Shown one piece after another: positions 20,949 to 30,200 of a stretch of 64,000 bases of DNA. A program made the translations under genes and the position numbers. Source of the stretch: Candidatus Tokpelaia sp. (lineage in GTDB: Bacteria; Pseudomonadota; Alphaproteobacteria; Rhizobiales; Rhizobiaceae). The stretch covers positions 1 through 64,000 of the forward strand of contig NZ_QLZD01000033.1 of assembly GCF_008636115.1 (NCBI RefSeq), read 5' to 3'. The notes beneath the pieces are model-generated. The model made no database searches. It had not been told where the DNA came from and was given only the letters and a program-made list of their open reading frames with translations. The number at the start of each line of letters is the position of its first letter. Positions within the stretch are counted from its first letter, which is position 1.

Positions 20949-21086
20949 ATGAGAGCGTCATTGACTGTTATGATTCTGCTATTGCTCTTGGCTGTGATTT
21001 TTGTGGCGGTTAATACAGAGACGCAGTCTGGGCTTTTGAGATTCTTTTGCCTTATTCTCTGCATTGCTCATAAGCCGCGTCAATGA
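20949..21086 (+). CDS. Small hydrophobic peptide, CreT-like toxin candidate
   Basis: A 45-residue ORF with ATG at 20949, eight bases after GGAG. The peptide begins MRASLTVMILLLLLAVIFVA, a clear membrane helix. After a short polar turn it has a second hydrophobic part with two cysteines (RFFCLILCIAH) and a basic end. No family is recognised. It lies 33 bp after a strong promoter whose -35 box is overlapped by the crRNA-like RNA's target. The size and hydrophobicity resemble type I toxin peptides, so an RNA-repressed toxin that punishes loss of Cascade is plausible. It could also be a membrane anchor, or non-coding leader of the cas operon. Confidence 0.5.
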   Translation: MRASLTVMILLLLLAVIFVAVNTETQSGLLRFFCLILCIAHKPRQ

Positions 21087-21143
21087 TTTTTGCTTCGCTG
21101 TTGTCCTGCAAAAAAAATATGGGGGCAGCGATGGACTATCACA

Positions 21144-21173
21144 CCGACACAGTTTAGCTTGAAAAAATATAAT
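21144..21173 (+). promoter_or_regulatory. Possible second promoter before cas5
   Basis: A perfect TATAAT (21168-21173) stands 18 bp after CCGACA, a weak -35 box, and 55 bp before the cas5 start. If used, the cas5-cas2 operon could be transcribed independently of the Cascade-targeted promoter upstream. Confidence 0.35.
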
Positions 21174-21228
21174 TTGAGTCGTTATTGCTTTCGCTGTTGA
21201 AGGCAGTAAGGCGTGATATGAGGTGCCG

Positions 21229-21936
21229 ATGTCTTATGGTGTGCGTTTAAAAGTGTGGGGCGAGTATGGCTGTTTTTCCCGCCCGGAGCTGAAGTCGGAG
21301 CCGGTATCCTATGATGTGATGACACCCTCAGCCGCGCGCGGCATTTTAGAATCTATCCACTGGAAACCGGCGATAAAATGGGTGATTGATGCTATCCATG
21401 TGCTGCGGCCGATAAAATTTCAATCTATCCGCCGTAATGAAGTGGGCAGCAAAATCTCTTACCATAATGTGAAAAGCGCCTTTAAGCGCGGCGATATTGG
21501 TGGCTTGCAGCTTATCGCTGATGAAGACCGGCAGCAGCGCACAGCGCTGGTGCTGGTCAAGCCCGCTTATATTATTGAGGCGCATTTTGAGCTGACAGAA
21601 AAAGCCGGTGCGGAGGACAATGTCGGTAAGCATTTGGATATATTCAACCGCCGCGCCGCCAGCGGCCAATGCTTTGCCCAGCCTTGCTTGGGGTTGCGTG
21701 AGTTCCCCGCGCATTTTGAGTTAATCGGGCGCGACAGGCCTTTGCCTTCTGCCATAGATGAAAACCCCGCTTTAACGGAAGATCAGCGCCGTGATTTAGG
21801 CTTTGGCAGCAAACGCGATTTAGGCTTTATGCTGTGGGACATTGCCCATCAAACGCCCGGGCGGCCTTCGCTGTTTTTCCGCGCTGAGCTAGAAAGCGGC
21901 ATAATGCAGGTCAAAGGGAAGGAAGTTCGGCAATGA
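21229..21936 (+). CDS. cas5c: Cas5c (Cas5d), crRNA-processing Cascade subunit, type I-C
   Basis: A 235-residue Cas5 of type I-C. In this subtype Cas5 replaces Cas6: it cuts the repeat hairpin and stays bound to the 5-prime handle of the crRNA. The N-terminal RAMP fold starts YGVRLKVWGEYGCFSRPELK, followed by the family region SYDVMTPSAARGILE, and later PCLGLREFPAHFEL. ATG 21229 follows GAGG; a GTG two codons upstream is less likely. It is translationally coupled to cas8c, whose ATG overlaps its stop (ATGA). Confidence 0.93.
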   Translation: MSYGVRLKVWGEYGCFSRPELKSEPVSYDVMTPSAARGILESIHWKPAIKWVIDAIHVLRPIKFQSIRRNEVGSKISYHNVKSAFKRGDIGGLQLIADEDRQQRTALVLVKPAYIIEAHFELTEKAGAEDNVGKHLDIFNRRAASGQCFAQPCLGLREFPAHFELIGRDRPLPSAIDENPALTEDQRRDLGFGSKRDLGFMLWDIAHQTPGRPSLFFRAELESGIMQVKGKEVRQ

Positions 21937-23801
21937 GTATTATTTCTGCTTTAGCTGAAGCCTATAAGCATATTCCCAACGCGCCACAGCTGGGGTTCAG
22001 CCAACAAAAAATCAGCGCGGTTTTTGTTTTGCAGAGTGATGGCAGCGTGAGGGAAGTGCGCGATATGCGACAGCTAGGCGGGAAAAAGCCAGCGCCTATT
22101 CCTATGAGCGTGCCGATTCCGCCCAAAAGAACTTCGGGGCTGAGCTGTAGTTTCTTGTGGGATAAAACGCCCTATGCTGTGGGTTTGACAGCAACCCCAA
22201 ATGAGAAAACAGCGCAGCAGCATGAATATTTTGTTGACTATCATAAAAAGCTTTTAGCCGGTAGTGATGATGCCGGATTACAAGCCTTTTTAGCTTTTCT
22301 GGATCGGTGGAACCCAGAAGAGAGGCAGCACACCATGCCGCTCGGTTGGAGCGATGAACTGCTGGATAGCAATATTGTTTTTATTTTGGATCAGGCCGAG
22401 GATCTTAATCACAAAATCTATTTGCATGACCGGCCGGCCGCAGAAGCCTTATGGGCGCGGGCGCAAGCTGCCGGAACGGAGGGCGCACTGCGTTTTTGCC
22501 CGATAGTTGGTGATCAGGCTGCCATCGCCCCGTTGCACCCGAGCATTAAAGGCGTCATGGGCGGGCAATCTTCCGGCACTTCGCTTATTTCTTATAATAA
22601 AGATGCTTTTACCTCTTATGGCCATGAGCAAGGGGATAATGCGCAAATATCGCAAGCGGTGGCTGAGCGTTACACCGGCGCTCTGAACTTGTTTTTGGAG
22701 CGCGGGAGCGGCCATAATATGCGCCTTGCTGATACGACATTGACTTTTTGGGCAGAGGCTTCTGAGGAAGAAGTGCGCAAACGCGCTGAGGCCAGCTATC
22801 TGCTGCTCTTTAGTGATGCGTTGAGTGCGCAAGAAACTAAAGACATTAAAGAAACAGCGGAAAAGGAGAGGACAGAGGAGATTGATCGCCTATTAGGCTA
22901 TGTCCGCAAAGGCAAAGAGATGGCGCATTTGGATAGCGAGGTTGAAGACCTGCTGGGCAAGGACATTGGCTTTTATATTTTAGGCTTAGCGCCCAATGCC
23001 GCGCGCTTGGTGGTGCGGTTTTTCTTGCGCAGAAGCTTCCGCCATATTGTTGAAAATTATCGGCAATTTATTGAGGAAATGCGCATTGAGCCACCGGCAG
23101 GGCTGCCTTATCCGCAATTCTGCCAATATTTGCTGGAAACGGCATTGCTGCGCAAGCGCGAGAATGTGAACCCGCATTTGGCGACAGAATGGTTCCAGGC
23201 GGTGTTGACCGGCCAGCCTTACCCGCAAGCTCTGCTGAGCGCCATTTTAACGCGGATAGCGCGCGAAGGCGGTAAGGTTAATGCTTTGCGCGCCGCTATT
23301 TTAAAAGCGGTGCTGATGCGCAATTATGGCCGCGGCAAAAAAGCAGACGGCAGCCAAATAGAGCAAGACAAAGATAATCGCAAGGGAGAATTAAAAGCCA
23401 TGTTAGATATGCAATGCCATGAGAAAGGCTATTTGTTTGGGCGGCTCTTTGCTGTTTATGAGCAAATGCAAAGCGCGGCTCTGGGCAGGAATGTCAATGC
23501 CACGATAAAAGATAAATTTTATTCTTCCGCTATGGTGCAACCGCAAAAGATTTTTTCTGTTCTGGAGCGTAATTCCGCCGCGCATCAGGCCAAATTGCGC
23601 AAGGAAAGAACCGGCCAGGCCGTCAATTTAGATAAATTAAAGTCTGATATTCTAAGCATTGCAACGCCGAAAGATGGTGTCTGGCCAAAGACTTTTACCC
23701 CAGAGCAGCAGGCTCTGTTTAGCCTAGGCTATTATCATCAGAGGCAAGAATTTTTCAAAAAGAAATCAGATTCTCAGATCGAGACAGAGGAGCAAGAATA
23801 A
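21933..23801 (+). CDS. cas8c: Cas8c (Csd1), large subunit of type I-C Cascade
   Basis: A 622-residue Csd1 family protein that recognises the PAM and helps unwind target DNA. Family regions are visible in the N-terminal half, including LSCSFLWDKTPYAVGLT, VVDYHKKLL-type (read here as FVDYHKKLLAG) and GQSSGTSLISYNKDAFTSYG. The mid-region has LGLAPNAARLVVRFFLRRSF, very typical of Csd1. It overlaps cas5 by four bases and cas7 by one. Its last ~133 codons probably also encode Cas11c from an internal start. Confidence 0.95.
   Translation: MSIISALAEAYKHIPNAPQLGFSQQKISAVFVLQSDGSVREVRDMRQLGGKKPAPIPMSVPIPPKRTSGLSCSFLWDKTPYAVGLTATPNEKTAQQHEYFVDYHKKLLAGSDDAGLQAFLAFLDRWNPEERQHTMPLGWSDELLDSNIVFILDQAEDLNHKIYLHDRPAAEALWARAQAAGTEGALRFCPIVGDQAAIAPLHPSIKGVMGGQSSGTSLISYNKDAFTSYGHEQGDNAQISQAVAERYTGALNLFLERGSGHNMRLADTTLTFWAEASEEEVRKRAEASYLLLFSDALSAQETKDIKETAEKERTEEIDRLLGYVRKGKEMAHLDSEVEDLLGKDIGFYILGLAPNAARLVVRFFLRRSFRHIVENYRQFIEEMRIEPPAGLPYPQFCQYLLETALLRKRENVNPHLATEWFQAVLTGQPYPQALLSAILTRIAREGGKVNALRAAILKAVLMRNYGRGKKADGSQIEQDKDNRKGELKAMLDMQCHEKGYLFGRLFAVYEQMQSAALGRNVNATIKDKFYSSAMVQPQKIFSVLERNSAAHQAKLRKERTGQAVNLDKLKSDILSIATPKDGVWPKTFTPEQQALFSLGYYHQRQEFFKKKSDSQIETEEQE
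23400..23801 (+). CDS. cas11c: Cas11c small subunit from an internal start in cas8c
   Basis: In type I-C systems the small Cascade subunit is known to be translated from within cas8c. Here an in-frame ATG at 23400 lies 11 bases after a good ribosome-binding site, AAGGGAG (23382-23388). It gives a 133-residue helical protein of the expected size (MLDMQCHEKGYLFGRLFAVY...). The helices follow a Glu/Lys/Gln-rich pattern and the stop is shared with cas8c. The start is chosen by this ribosome-binding site only. Confidence 0.6.
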   Translation: MLDMQCHEKGYLFGRLFAVYEQMQSAALGRNVNATIKDKFYSSAMVQPQKIFSVLERNSAAHQAKLRKERTGQAVNLDKLKSDILSIATPKDGVWPKTFTPEQQALFSLGYYHQRQEFFKKKSDSQIETEEQE

Positions 23802-24742
23802 TGTCTGCCATTCAAAATCGTTATGAATTTGTGTTATTGTTTGATGTTAAAAACGGTAATCCGAATGGTGACCCTGATGCCGGCAATATGCCGCGCATGG
23901 ACGATGAAACGCGCATTGGCTTGGTTTCTGATGTCTGCCTCAAGCGCAAAATCCGCAATTATGTCGAGCTGGCCAAAGCAGGCACAGAGGGCAACCATAT
24001 TTATGTGGAAGAAGGCTCAGTTCTCAACGAGAAAAACCGTGAGGCCTATAAAGCTGTGCGCGGTGATAATGCGCCTAATGATAAGAAGCTGAACCCGCAA
24101 ACTGATGAAGAAGCCTATAAATTGCGCCAATTTATGTGCGATAATTTTTATGATGTCCGCACTTTCGGCGCGGTAATGTCCACCGGCATCAATTGCGGGC
24201 AGGTAAAGGGCGCGGTGCAAATCGCTTTTGCCTCTTCACTAGAGCCGATAAGCCAAAGCGAAATCACTATTACCCGCATGGCCGCGACTAATGAGGGCGA
24301 GAAGAAAAAACAAGAGGAAGGCAGCGATGATCAACGGACAGAAAACCGCACAATGGGGCGCAAATATATCATTCCCTATGCGCTTTATCGCGCGCATGGC
24401 TATATTTCCGCTAAATTTGCCGAGAAAACCGGCTTTGGTGAAGCTGATTTAGAATTGCTGTGGGAAGCTCTGGCCAATATGTTTGAGCATGATCGCTCGG
24501 CCGCGCGCGGTGAAATGTCAACCCGTAGGCTGATTATCTTCAAGCACGAAAGCGCTTTGGGCAATGCGCCGGCTCAGACATTGTTTGAGCGGGTGCAAAT
24601 CAGCCGCAATATTGACGGTGAGTTCAAGACTATTGGCAAAGAGCTGGACCATCAACTGCCCGCGCGTAATTATAGTGATTATAAGGTGCGCATCAATCGC
24701 GATAATTTGCCGCAAGGCGTTGAGATTATCGAGCGCGTCTAA
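23801..24742 (+). CDS. cas7c: Cas7c (Csd2), Cascade backbone subunit
   Basis: A 313-residue Cas7 of the Csd2 family, which polymerises along the crRNA spacer to form the Cascade backbone. Signature regions include VLLFDVKNGNPNGDPDAGNM (residues 11-30), the stretch DVRTFGAVMSTGINCGQVKG, and RAATRG-like glycine-rich positions near the end. Its ATG overlaps the cas8c stop codon (TAATG), showing tight coupling. A 63-bp gap precedes cas4. Confidence 0.95.
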   Translation: MSAIQNRYEFVLLFDVKNGNPNGDPDAGNMPRMDDETRIGLVSDVCLKRKIRNYVELAKAGTEGNHIYVEEGSVLNEKNREAYKAVRGDNAPNDKKLNPQTDEEAYKLRQFMCDNFYDVRTFGAVMSTGINCGQVKGAVQIAFASSLEPISQSEITITRMAATNEGEKKKQEEGSDDQRTENRTMGRKYIIPYALYRAHGYISAKFAEKTGFGEADLELLWEALANMFEHDRSAARGEMSTRRLIIFKHESALGNAPAQTLFERVQISRNIDGEFKTIGKELDHQLPARNYSDYKVRINRDNLPQGVEIIERV

Positions 24743-24805
24743 GTTTTGCAGGCCGCGCTGTTATTGTTGTGACAATGTTTGCAGCAAATTTGAAGGAGAG
24801 GGAGC

Positions 24806-25516
24806 GTGCCAAAGAAATCAGAAAAAGCCGCTTCCGATTTTGCTGCCGCCCTTATAATAGCAAAGCGAGAATTCGCCGAGGTAGTGGGTGATCCTGTCCC
24901 CATTTCAGCATTGCAGCACGCTGCCTTTTGTCTGCGGCAGGCGGCTCTCATTCATTTGGAGCGTTTATGGGACGATAATTATTTTACCGCGCAGGGCAAT
25001 GTTCTTCATGCCGTTGTCGATAAAGGCGGCAAGCGCCAGATCAAAGATACGCGCCGCCTTTGCGATATATCGCTGGCTTCAAAGCGGTTGAATATTGCCG
25101 GTAAAGCGGATTTGGTGGAGTTTATCAAACAATCAGACGGGCGCGAGATTATTGTGCCGGTGGAATATAAGCGCGGCAGGCCAAAGCTGCACTGCGCTGA
25201 TGCGGTGCAATTATGCGCCCAAGCGCTGTGTCTGGAGGAGATGACAGGCCAGAGGGTAGAAGAGGGCGCTTTATTTTACTGGCAGACCAGGCGGCGGCAA
25301 AAAGTGCTGATTGATGCCGAGCTGCGACAGCTAACCGGGCAGATTATCCAACAATTTGCCGCTATATTGGCCAGCGGCAAAACCCCGCCGCCAATAGAGG
25401 ATAGAAAACGCTGTCGCTCTTGTTCTCTCCTGGAGCTGTGCCAGCCCGATATTGTTGCGCGTCCGGTTAAAGCATGGCGGGCGCGTATGGTGCGGCAGAT
25501 TGCTGGTGAGGGGTGA
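24806..25516 (+). CDS. cas4: Cas4 nuclease for spacer processing
   Basis: A 236-residue Cas4, an iron-sulfur RecB-type nuclease that trims prespacers and selects the PAM during spacer acquisition. The first cluster cysteine lies in QHAAFCLRQ and the other three in RKRCRSCSLLELCQP near residues 193-205. The nuclease core shows GKADLVEF, then VPVEYKRGRPK and the AVQLCAQALCLEE helix. The start is GTG after GAAGGAGAGGGA. It is spaced 3 bp from cas1. Confidence 0.93.
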   Translation: MPKKSEKAASDFAAALIIAKREFAEVVGDPVPISALQHAAFCLRQAALIHLERLWDDNYFTAQGNVLHAVVDKGGKRQIKDTRRLCDISLASKRLNIAGKADLVEFIKQSDGREIIVPVEYKRGRPKLHCADAVQLCAQALCLEEMTGQRVEEGALFYWQTRRRQKVLIDAELRQLTGQIIQQFAAILASGKTPPPIEDRKRCRSCSLLELCQPDIVARPVKAWRARMVRQIAGEG

Positions 25517-25519
25517 AAA

Positions 25520-26569
25520 ATGAAAAAGCTTTTGAATACCGTCTATATTACCACACCCTGTGCCGCCTTGCGCAAAGATGGTGAAAACCTGGTGGTGGAG
25601 ATGGAAAAAGGTGATCCGCCGGTAAAAGAAAAAAGGCAGCTTCCGCTGCATATGATCGGCTCTGTTGTGGCATTTGCTCCGGTTCATATTTCCCCTGCGC
25701 TTGTGGGTGATATGGCGGCTAAGGGCATATGTTGCGTGCTGCTTGGCTTTAACGGCAAATTTCAGGCGAGAATAGAAGGGCCGATAAGTGGCAATGTGCT
25801 TTTGCGCCGCGCGCAATATAAAATGTCAGACACGCCGGAGGATATTATCCACTCTATTTTGATTGGCAAAATCGCCAATCAGCGTGCTGTGCTGCAACGC
25901 TTTTTGCGTGATTATGGCGCTGAGTGCTCTGCCGATAATGCGGGCGAAATAGAGCACGTGGTTAAGCAAATGGTTTTCATCATGCAATATGTTGAAAAAC
26001 AGAGCCTGAGCGCCGACCAGTTACGCGGCAAAGAAGGGGAGGCGGCACAGCTTTATTTTTCGGTTTTTGATTATCTTATCCGTTCACCTGATGAGGATAT
26101 GCGCTGGACAAAACGCTCTCGGCGGCCGCCATTGGATCCGGTGAATGCGCTTCTGTCTTTTCTGTATACTCTGTTGACGCATGATTGTCGCGCTGCCTGT
26201 GAAAGTGTGGGGCTTGACCCGGCCGTTGGCTTTTTGCACCGCGACAGGCCAGGGCGGCCAAGCCTGGCGCTGGATTTAATGGAGGAGCTGCGCCCTGTTT
26301 TTGCCGATCGCCTTGCTCTTTCTCTTATTAACCGGCGGCAGGTGCGCGCTCAGGATTTCAAGAAAGAGGAGAGCGGCGCCGTGTTGATGTCGGACGAGGC
26401 GCGCAAAACAGTTTTGCAAGCCTGGCAAGAGCGGAAGAAGGAAGAAAGGCTGCACGAATTTATCGGCGAAAAAGCGCCTTACGGGCTTGTGCCTTTTTTG
26501 CAGGCGCAGCTTATGGCGCGCCATTTGCGCAGCGATCTGGAGGCCTATCCGCCGTGGTTTTGGAAATAA
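25520..26569 (+). CDS. cas1: Cas1 integrase, type I-C
   Basis: A 349-residue Cas1, the metal-dependent integrase that inserts spacers at the leader end with Cas2. The N-terminal beta domain begins MKKLLNTVYITTPCAAL. The catalytic helical domain holds a Glu in the GKEGEAAQLYFSVFD helix and the His/Asp pair in GFLHRDRPGRPSLALDLME around residues 236-254. All look intact. It starts 3 bp after cas4. A diverged CRISPR repeat lies between it and cas2. Confidence 0.95.
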   Translation: MKKLLNTVYITTPCAALRKDGENLVVEMEKGDPPVKEKRQLPLHMIGSVVAFAPVHISPALVGDMAAKGICCVLLGFNGKFQARIEGPISGNVLLRRAQYKMSDTPEDIIHSILIGKIANQRAVLQRFLRDYGAECSADNAGEIEHVVKQMVFIMQYVEKQSLSADQLRGKEGEAAQLYFSVFDYLIRSPDEDMRWTKRSRRPPLDPVNALLSFLYTLLTHDCRAACESVGLDPAVGFLHRDRPGRPSLALDLMEELRPVFADRLALSLINRRQVRAQDFKKEESGAVLMSDEARKTVLQAWQERKKEERLHEFIGEKAPYGLVPFLQAQLMARHLRSDLEAYPPWFWK

Positions 26570-26588
26570 TGGCGGGTGGCGCTGTAAT

Positions 26589-26620
26589 ATTGCTCCCGTC
26601 ACAGGAGCGTAGATAGAAAC
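26589..26620 (+). repeat. Diverged type I-C CRISPR repeat between cas1 and cas2
   Basis: A solitary repeat-like unit, 27 of 32 bases identical to the array consensus, in the sense direction of the cas transcript. The stem core GCTCC/GGAGC is kept and the handle reads TAGATAGAAAC (one change). It lies 19 bp after cas1 and ends 21 bp before cas2. Cas5c could cut the mRNA here, or a crRNA-like RNA with a spacer starting AGGCTGAAAG could arise. I found no PAM-flanked target for that spacer in the window. Confidence 0.85.
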
Positions 26621-26641
26621 AGGCTGAAAGTTTACAAATTT

Positions 26642-26932
26642 ATGATGGTGCTCGTAACATATGATGTTTGCTTGACGCAAGGCAATGGCGCCAGGCGGTT
26701 GCGTCATGTTGCCAAAGCCTGCAAAGATTTTGGCCAGCGGGTGCAATATTCTGTTTTTGAAATTGAGGTGGAACCGGCGCAATGGATCACGTTGAAGGAT
26801 CGCTTAGAGCGCATTATTGATATGTCTTGTGATAGTTTGCGCTATTATCACTTGGGTGCAAATTGGCAAAGACGGGTGGAACATATCGGGGCAAAACCGG
26901 CAATGGATCTCAATGCTCCCATAATTTTTTGA
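26642..26932 (+). CDS. cas2: Cas2, spacer acquisition subunit
   Basis: A 96-residue Cas2 that bridges two Cas1 dimers in the integration complex. The N-terminal strand MVLVTYDVCL carries the conserved Asp, and the ferredoxin-like fold continues through FGQRVQYSVFEIEV and the end DLNAPIIF. Two adjacent ATGs (26642, 26645) could serve as start; no clear ribosome-binding site is visible, the upstream AGG being about 20 bases away inside the spacer-like stretch that follows the diverged repeat. This hints that cas2 expression may depend on processing. Confidence 0.93.
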   Translation: MMVLVTYDVCLTQGNGARRLRHVAKACKDFGQRVQYSVFEIEVEPAQWITLKDRLERIIDMSCDSLRYYHLGANWQRRVEHIGAKPAMDLNAPIIF

Positions 26933-27292
26933 TTTTCAAAGTTTTCTAATTATAATGCTGCGCTATGTTGTGTTGCGGAGAGGGCATTGTGCCGTGCTGC
27001 ACGAAATTGCGTCTAAGTTATTATATAGTTAATAGATGATTCTGAGCGCGAATTTTGTAGCGCATAGTCGTGTCTATAATATAATGCAGCTTCTGCAGAC
27101 GAGATAAACGCAGCGAGCGCGAACCTGGAGCCTGACTCATTTTCCAGGCAGGTTCGCACCTCATTACTCCATTGATTTTTATATGTTATTTTTTTTGGGT
27201 ATCTTTCTTTGGCCGTATTTCCTCACTTTTTTGCACAGACTCGCGCTACGAAAAGCATTTTCTTTTATATTTTAATATGTTAGCGTGACGGC
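26933..27292 (+). promoter_or_regulatory. Leader of the type I-C CRISPR array
   Basis: A 360-bp AT-rich, gene-free stretch between cas2 and the first repeat, as expected of a leader that carries the array promoter and Cas1-Cas2 recognition sites. TATAAT-like boxes occur near 27074-27084. A two-part hairpin at 27119-27157 (GCGAACCT/AGGTTCGC outside, GCCTG/CAGGC inside) has no T tract. The last 60 bp before the array are very T-rich. Confidence 0.75.
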
Positions 27293-30200
27293 GTCGCTCC
27301 CTTCACGGGAGCGTGGATAGAAACCTCCCCACTGCTTGCGTCAGCCAGATAATCATACGTCGCTCCCTTCACGGGAGCGTGGATAGAAACCTCTTGTATA
27401 CTATCTAAATTTTCAAAGAGGAAAGTCGCTCCCTTCACGGGAGCGTGGATAGAAACTTACAATTTAGAGGTGCTGGCTGCGCCGAATAATGGGTCGCTCC
27501 CTTCACGGGAGCGTGGATAGAAACTCCTATGGATAGAAATCGTTTACATTTTGGGTGAGTCGCTCCCTTCACGGGAGCGTGGATAGAAACTGGCACTCGG
27601 TGCCAATCAGCGAACGCTGCGGCGGTCGCTCCCTTCACGGGAGCGTGGATAGAAACTTTTTAATGGGGGTAATATTGAGGAAGCTGATTTGTCGCTCCCT
27701 TCACGGGAGCGTGGATAGAAACAGTTTATAAATATGATACTGACCCTTCTCAGGCTGGTCGCTCCCTTCACGGGAGCGTGGATAGAAACAGCCAAAGACA
27801 AATTTTCTTGCAATGCGCTTAAAGTCGCTCCCTTCACGGGAGCGTGGATAGAAACTATTATGAACGATTGCAAAAACTATGCAATCGCAGGTCGCTCCCT
27901 TCACGGGAGCGTGGATAGAAACCATCGCTAGTTTCGCCGATTGACAGCAATCTTTTGTCGCTCCCTTCACGGGAGCGTGGATAGAAACTTTGACTCATTA
28001 TAATTACGCGCGCGCGCGCGCATGTCGCTCCCTTCACGGGAGCGTGGATAGAAACTAAATGATGATGGAGCAAAGGCTCTGATCATTAAAAGTCGCTCCC
28101 TTCACGGGAGCGTGGATAGAAACCCATATTTCCAGCCTCCTATAACAGGGCAAGAATGCGTCGCTCCCTTCACGGGAGCGTGGATAGAAACAATTAGCTG
28201 ATATTTGCGCGTGCTATCTAAATCGTGGTCGCTCCCTTCACGGGAGCGTGGATAGAAACACCCAGTCCATATATTTAGCCACAGCGGGGGAAAGCGTCGC
28301 TCCCTTCACGGGAGCGTGGATAGAAACTCAAATTCCGCGGCGCTGCGGTTGAAAATTAAAGCGTCGCTCCCTTCACGGGAGCGTGGATAGAAACTGACGC
28401 GTATTGACGGCGCTTGCGGCCGCGATGCGTCGCTCCCTTCACGGGAGCGTGGATAGAAACTTTCCAAATCCTGTATGCGCTGGATAACGGAAAAGTCGCT
28501 CCCTTCACGGGAGCGTGGATAGAAACTTTATGAGGTGGGGGCATAGATGGTATAATAGACGGTCGCTCCCTTCACGGGAGCGTGGATAGAAACACCGCTT
28601 CTCGCCTCTGCCGCAATTTCGTTTACGGTCGCTCCCTTCACGGGAGCGTGGATAGAAACCTCCAGTAATTCTGCTATTTTACGCTGAAGCGTGGTCGCTC
28701 CCTTCACGGGAGCGTGGATAGAAACATTATTTTTGAAGATAGAAGTGAATGAGGAGAGGGTCGCTCCCTTCACGGGAGCGTGGATAGAAACAGGTGCGTT
28801 AACAGTATCGCCACGATAATGCGTTTGTCGCTCCCTTCACGGGAGCGTGGATAGAAACAGTCCGTTTTGTTGACGCGGAAGGGAATGTCTATCGGTCGCT
28901 CCCTTCACGGGAGCGTGGATAGAAACCGACATTTTTACGGATTACATTGACGATGTGGCCGTCGCTCCCTTCACGGGAGCGTGGATAGAAACAGTCCGTT
29001 TTGTTGACGCGGAAGGGAATGTCTATCGTCGCTCCCTTCACGGGAGCGTGGATAGAAACGTCGCTTATGCGTCTGCTTTAATGTTTAAGCAGTGTCGCTC
29101 CCTTCACGGGAGCGTGGATAGAAACATCAATATAGCTCATGCTGGCACAGCGCTCACTGATGTCGCTCCCTTCACGGGAGCGTGGATAGAAACCCCCCGA
29201 AAGCCAGCCTCCCGCAAAGCAGCGACAGTCGCTCCCTTCACGGGAGCGTGGATAGAAACCGGCGTAATAATATTACCAGCAGCCGCAGTAATACGTCGCT
29301 CCCTTCACGGGAGCGTGGATAGAAACTTAGCCGTAAGGCTGATAAGCTTGAAGGGCGTGCGTCGCTCCCTTCACGGGAGCGTGGATAGAAACGCTTAAAA
29401 TAGCCCGCTCGTAATGGCCGTGCAGGAGTCGCTCCCTTCACGGGAGCGTGGATAGAAACTCATGGAGCGCTGCTCCAACGGCATAATATTTTTGGTCGCT
29501 CCCTTCACGGGAGCGTGGATAGAAACTATAATCTATCGGCAAATCCCATTCCTGCAACCCCGTCGCTCCCTTCACGGGAGCGTGGATAGAAACCTCAGGT
29601 AATCATTGACCACTTTTTGAAAGTTGAGTCGCTCCCTTCACGGGAGCGTGGATAGAAACAATTTATAAATATGATACTGACCCTTCTCAGGCTGGTCGCT
29701 CCCTTCACGGGAGCGTGGATAGAAACCCTGCCAGCCAATCTGTGCCGTAATTATCCAGCGGTCGCTCCCTTCACGGGAGCGTGGATAGAAACCAGAGACA
29801 GGACTTTGCCTATCTCTTCCCGGTCGCGTCGCTCCCTTCACGGGAGCGTGGATAGAAACCCGCCGTAGTCTGGGTCGTGCTAAAGCGAGGGTGTCGCTCC
29901 CTTCACGGGAGCGTGGATAGAAACAGCGCGGCGGTTAAAGCCGCATTACCCTGCACCGCGTCGCTCCCTTCACGGGAGCGTGGATAGAAACCAATTACGC
30001 GCAGCATTGATGATAAATCTTTGCGGTCGCTCCCTTCACGGGAGCGTGGATAGAAACCTACTGAGCGGGAGGAGGCCGCCGATGTCGTTGAGTCGCTCCC
30101 TTCACGGGAGCGTGGATAGAAACGGCTGACCAATATGAGCTAATTGATGGCATGTTGAAGTCGCTCCCTTCACGGGAGCGTGGATAGAAACTATGAAATG

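Noticed and set aside
26621-26654. Target for the second crRNA-like spacer in the window
   Set aside because: Only 9-base matches without a TTC PAM were seen (near 14932 and 45780), as expected by chance.
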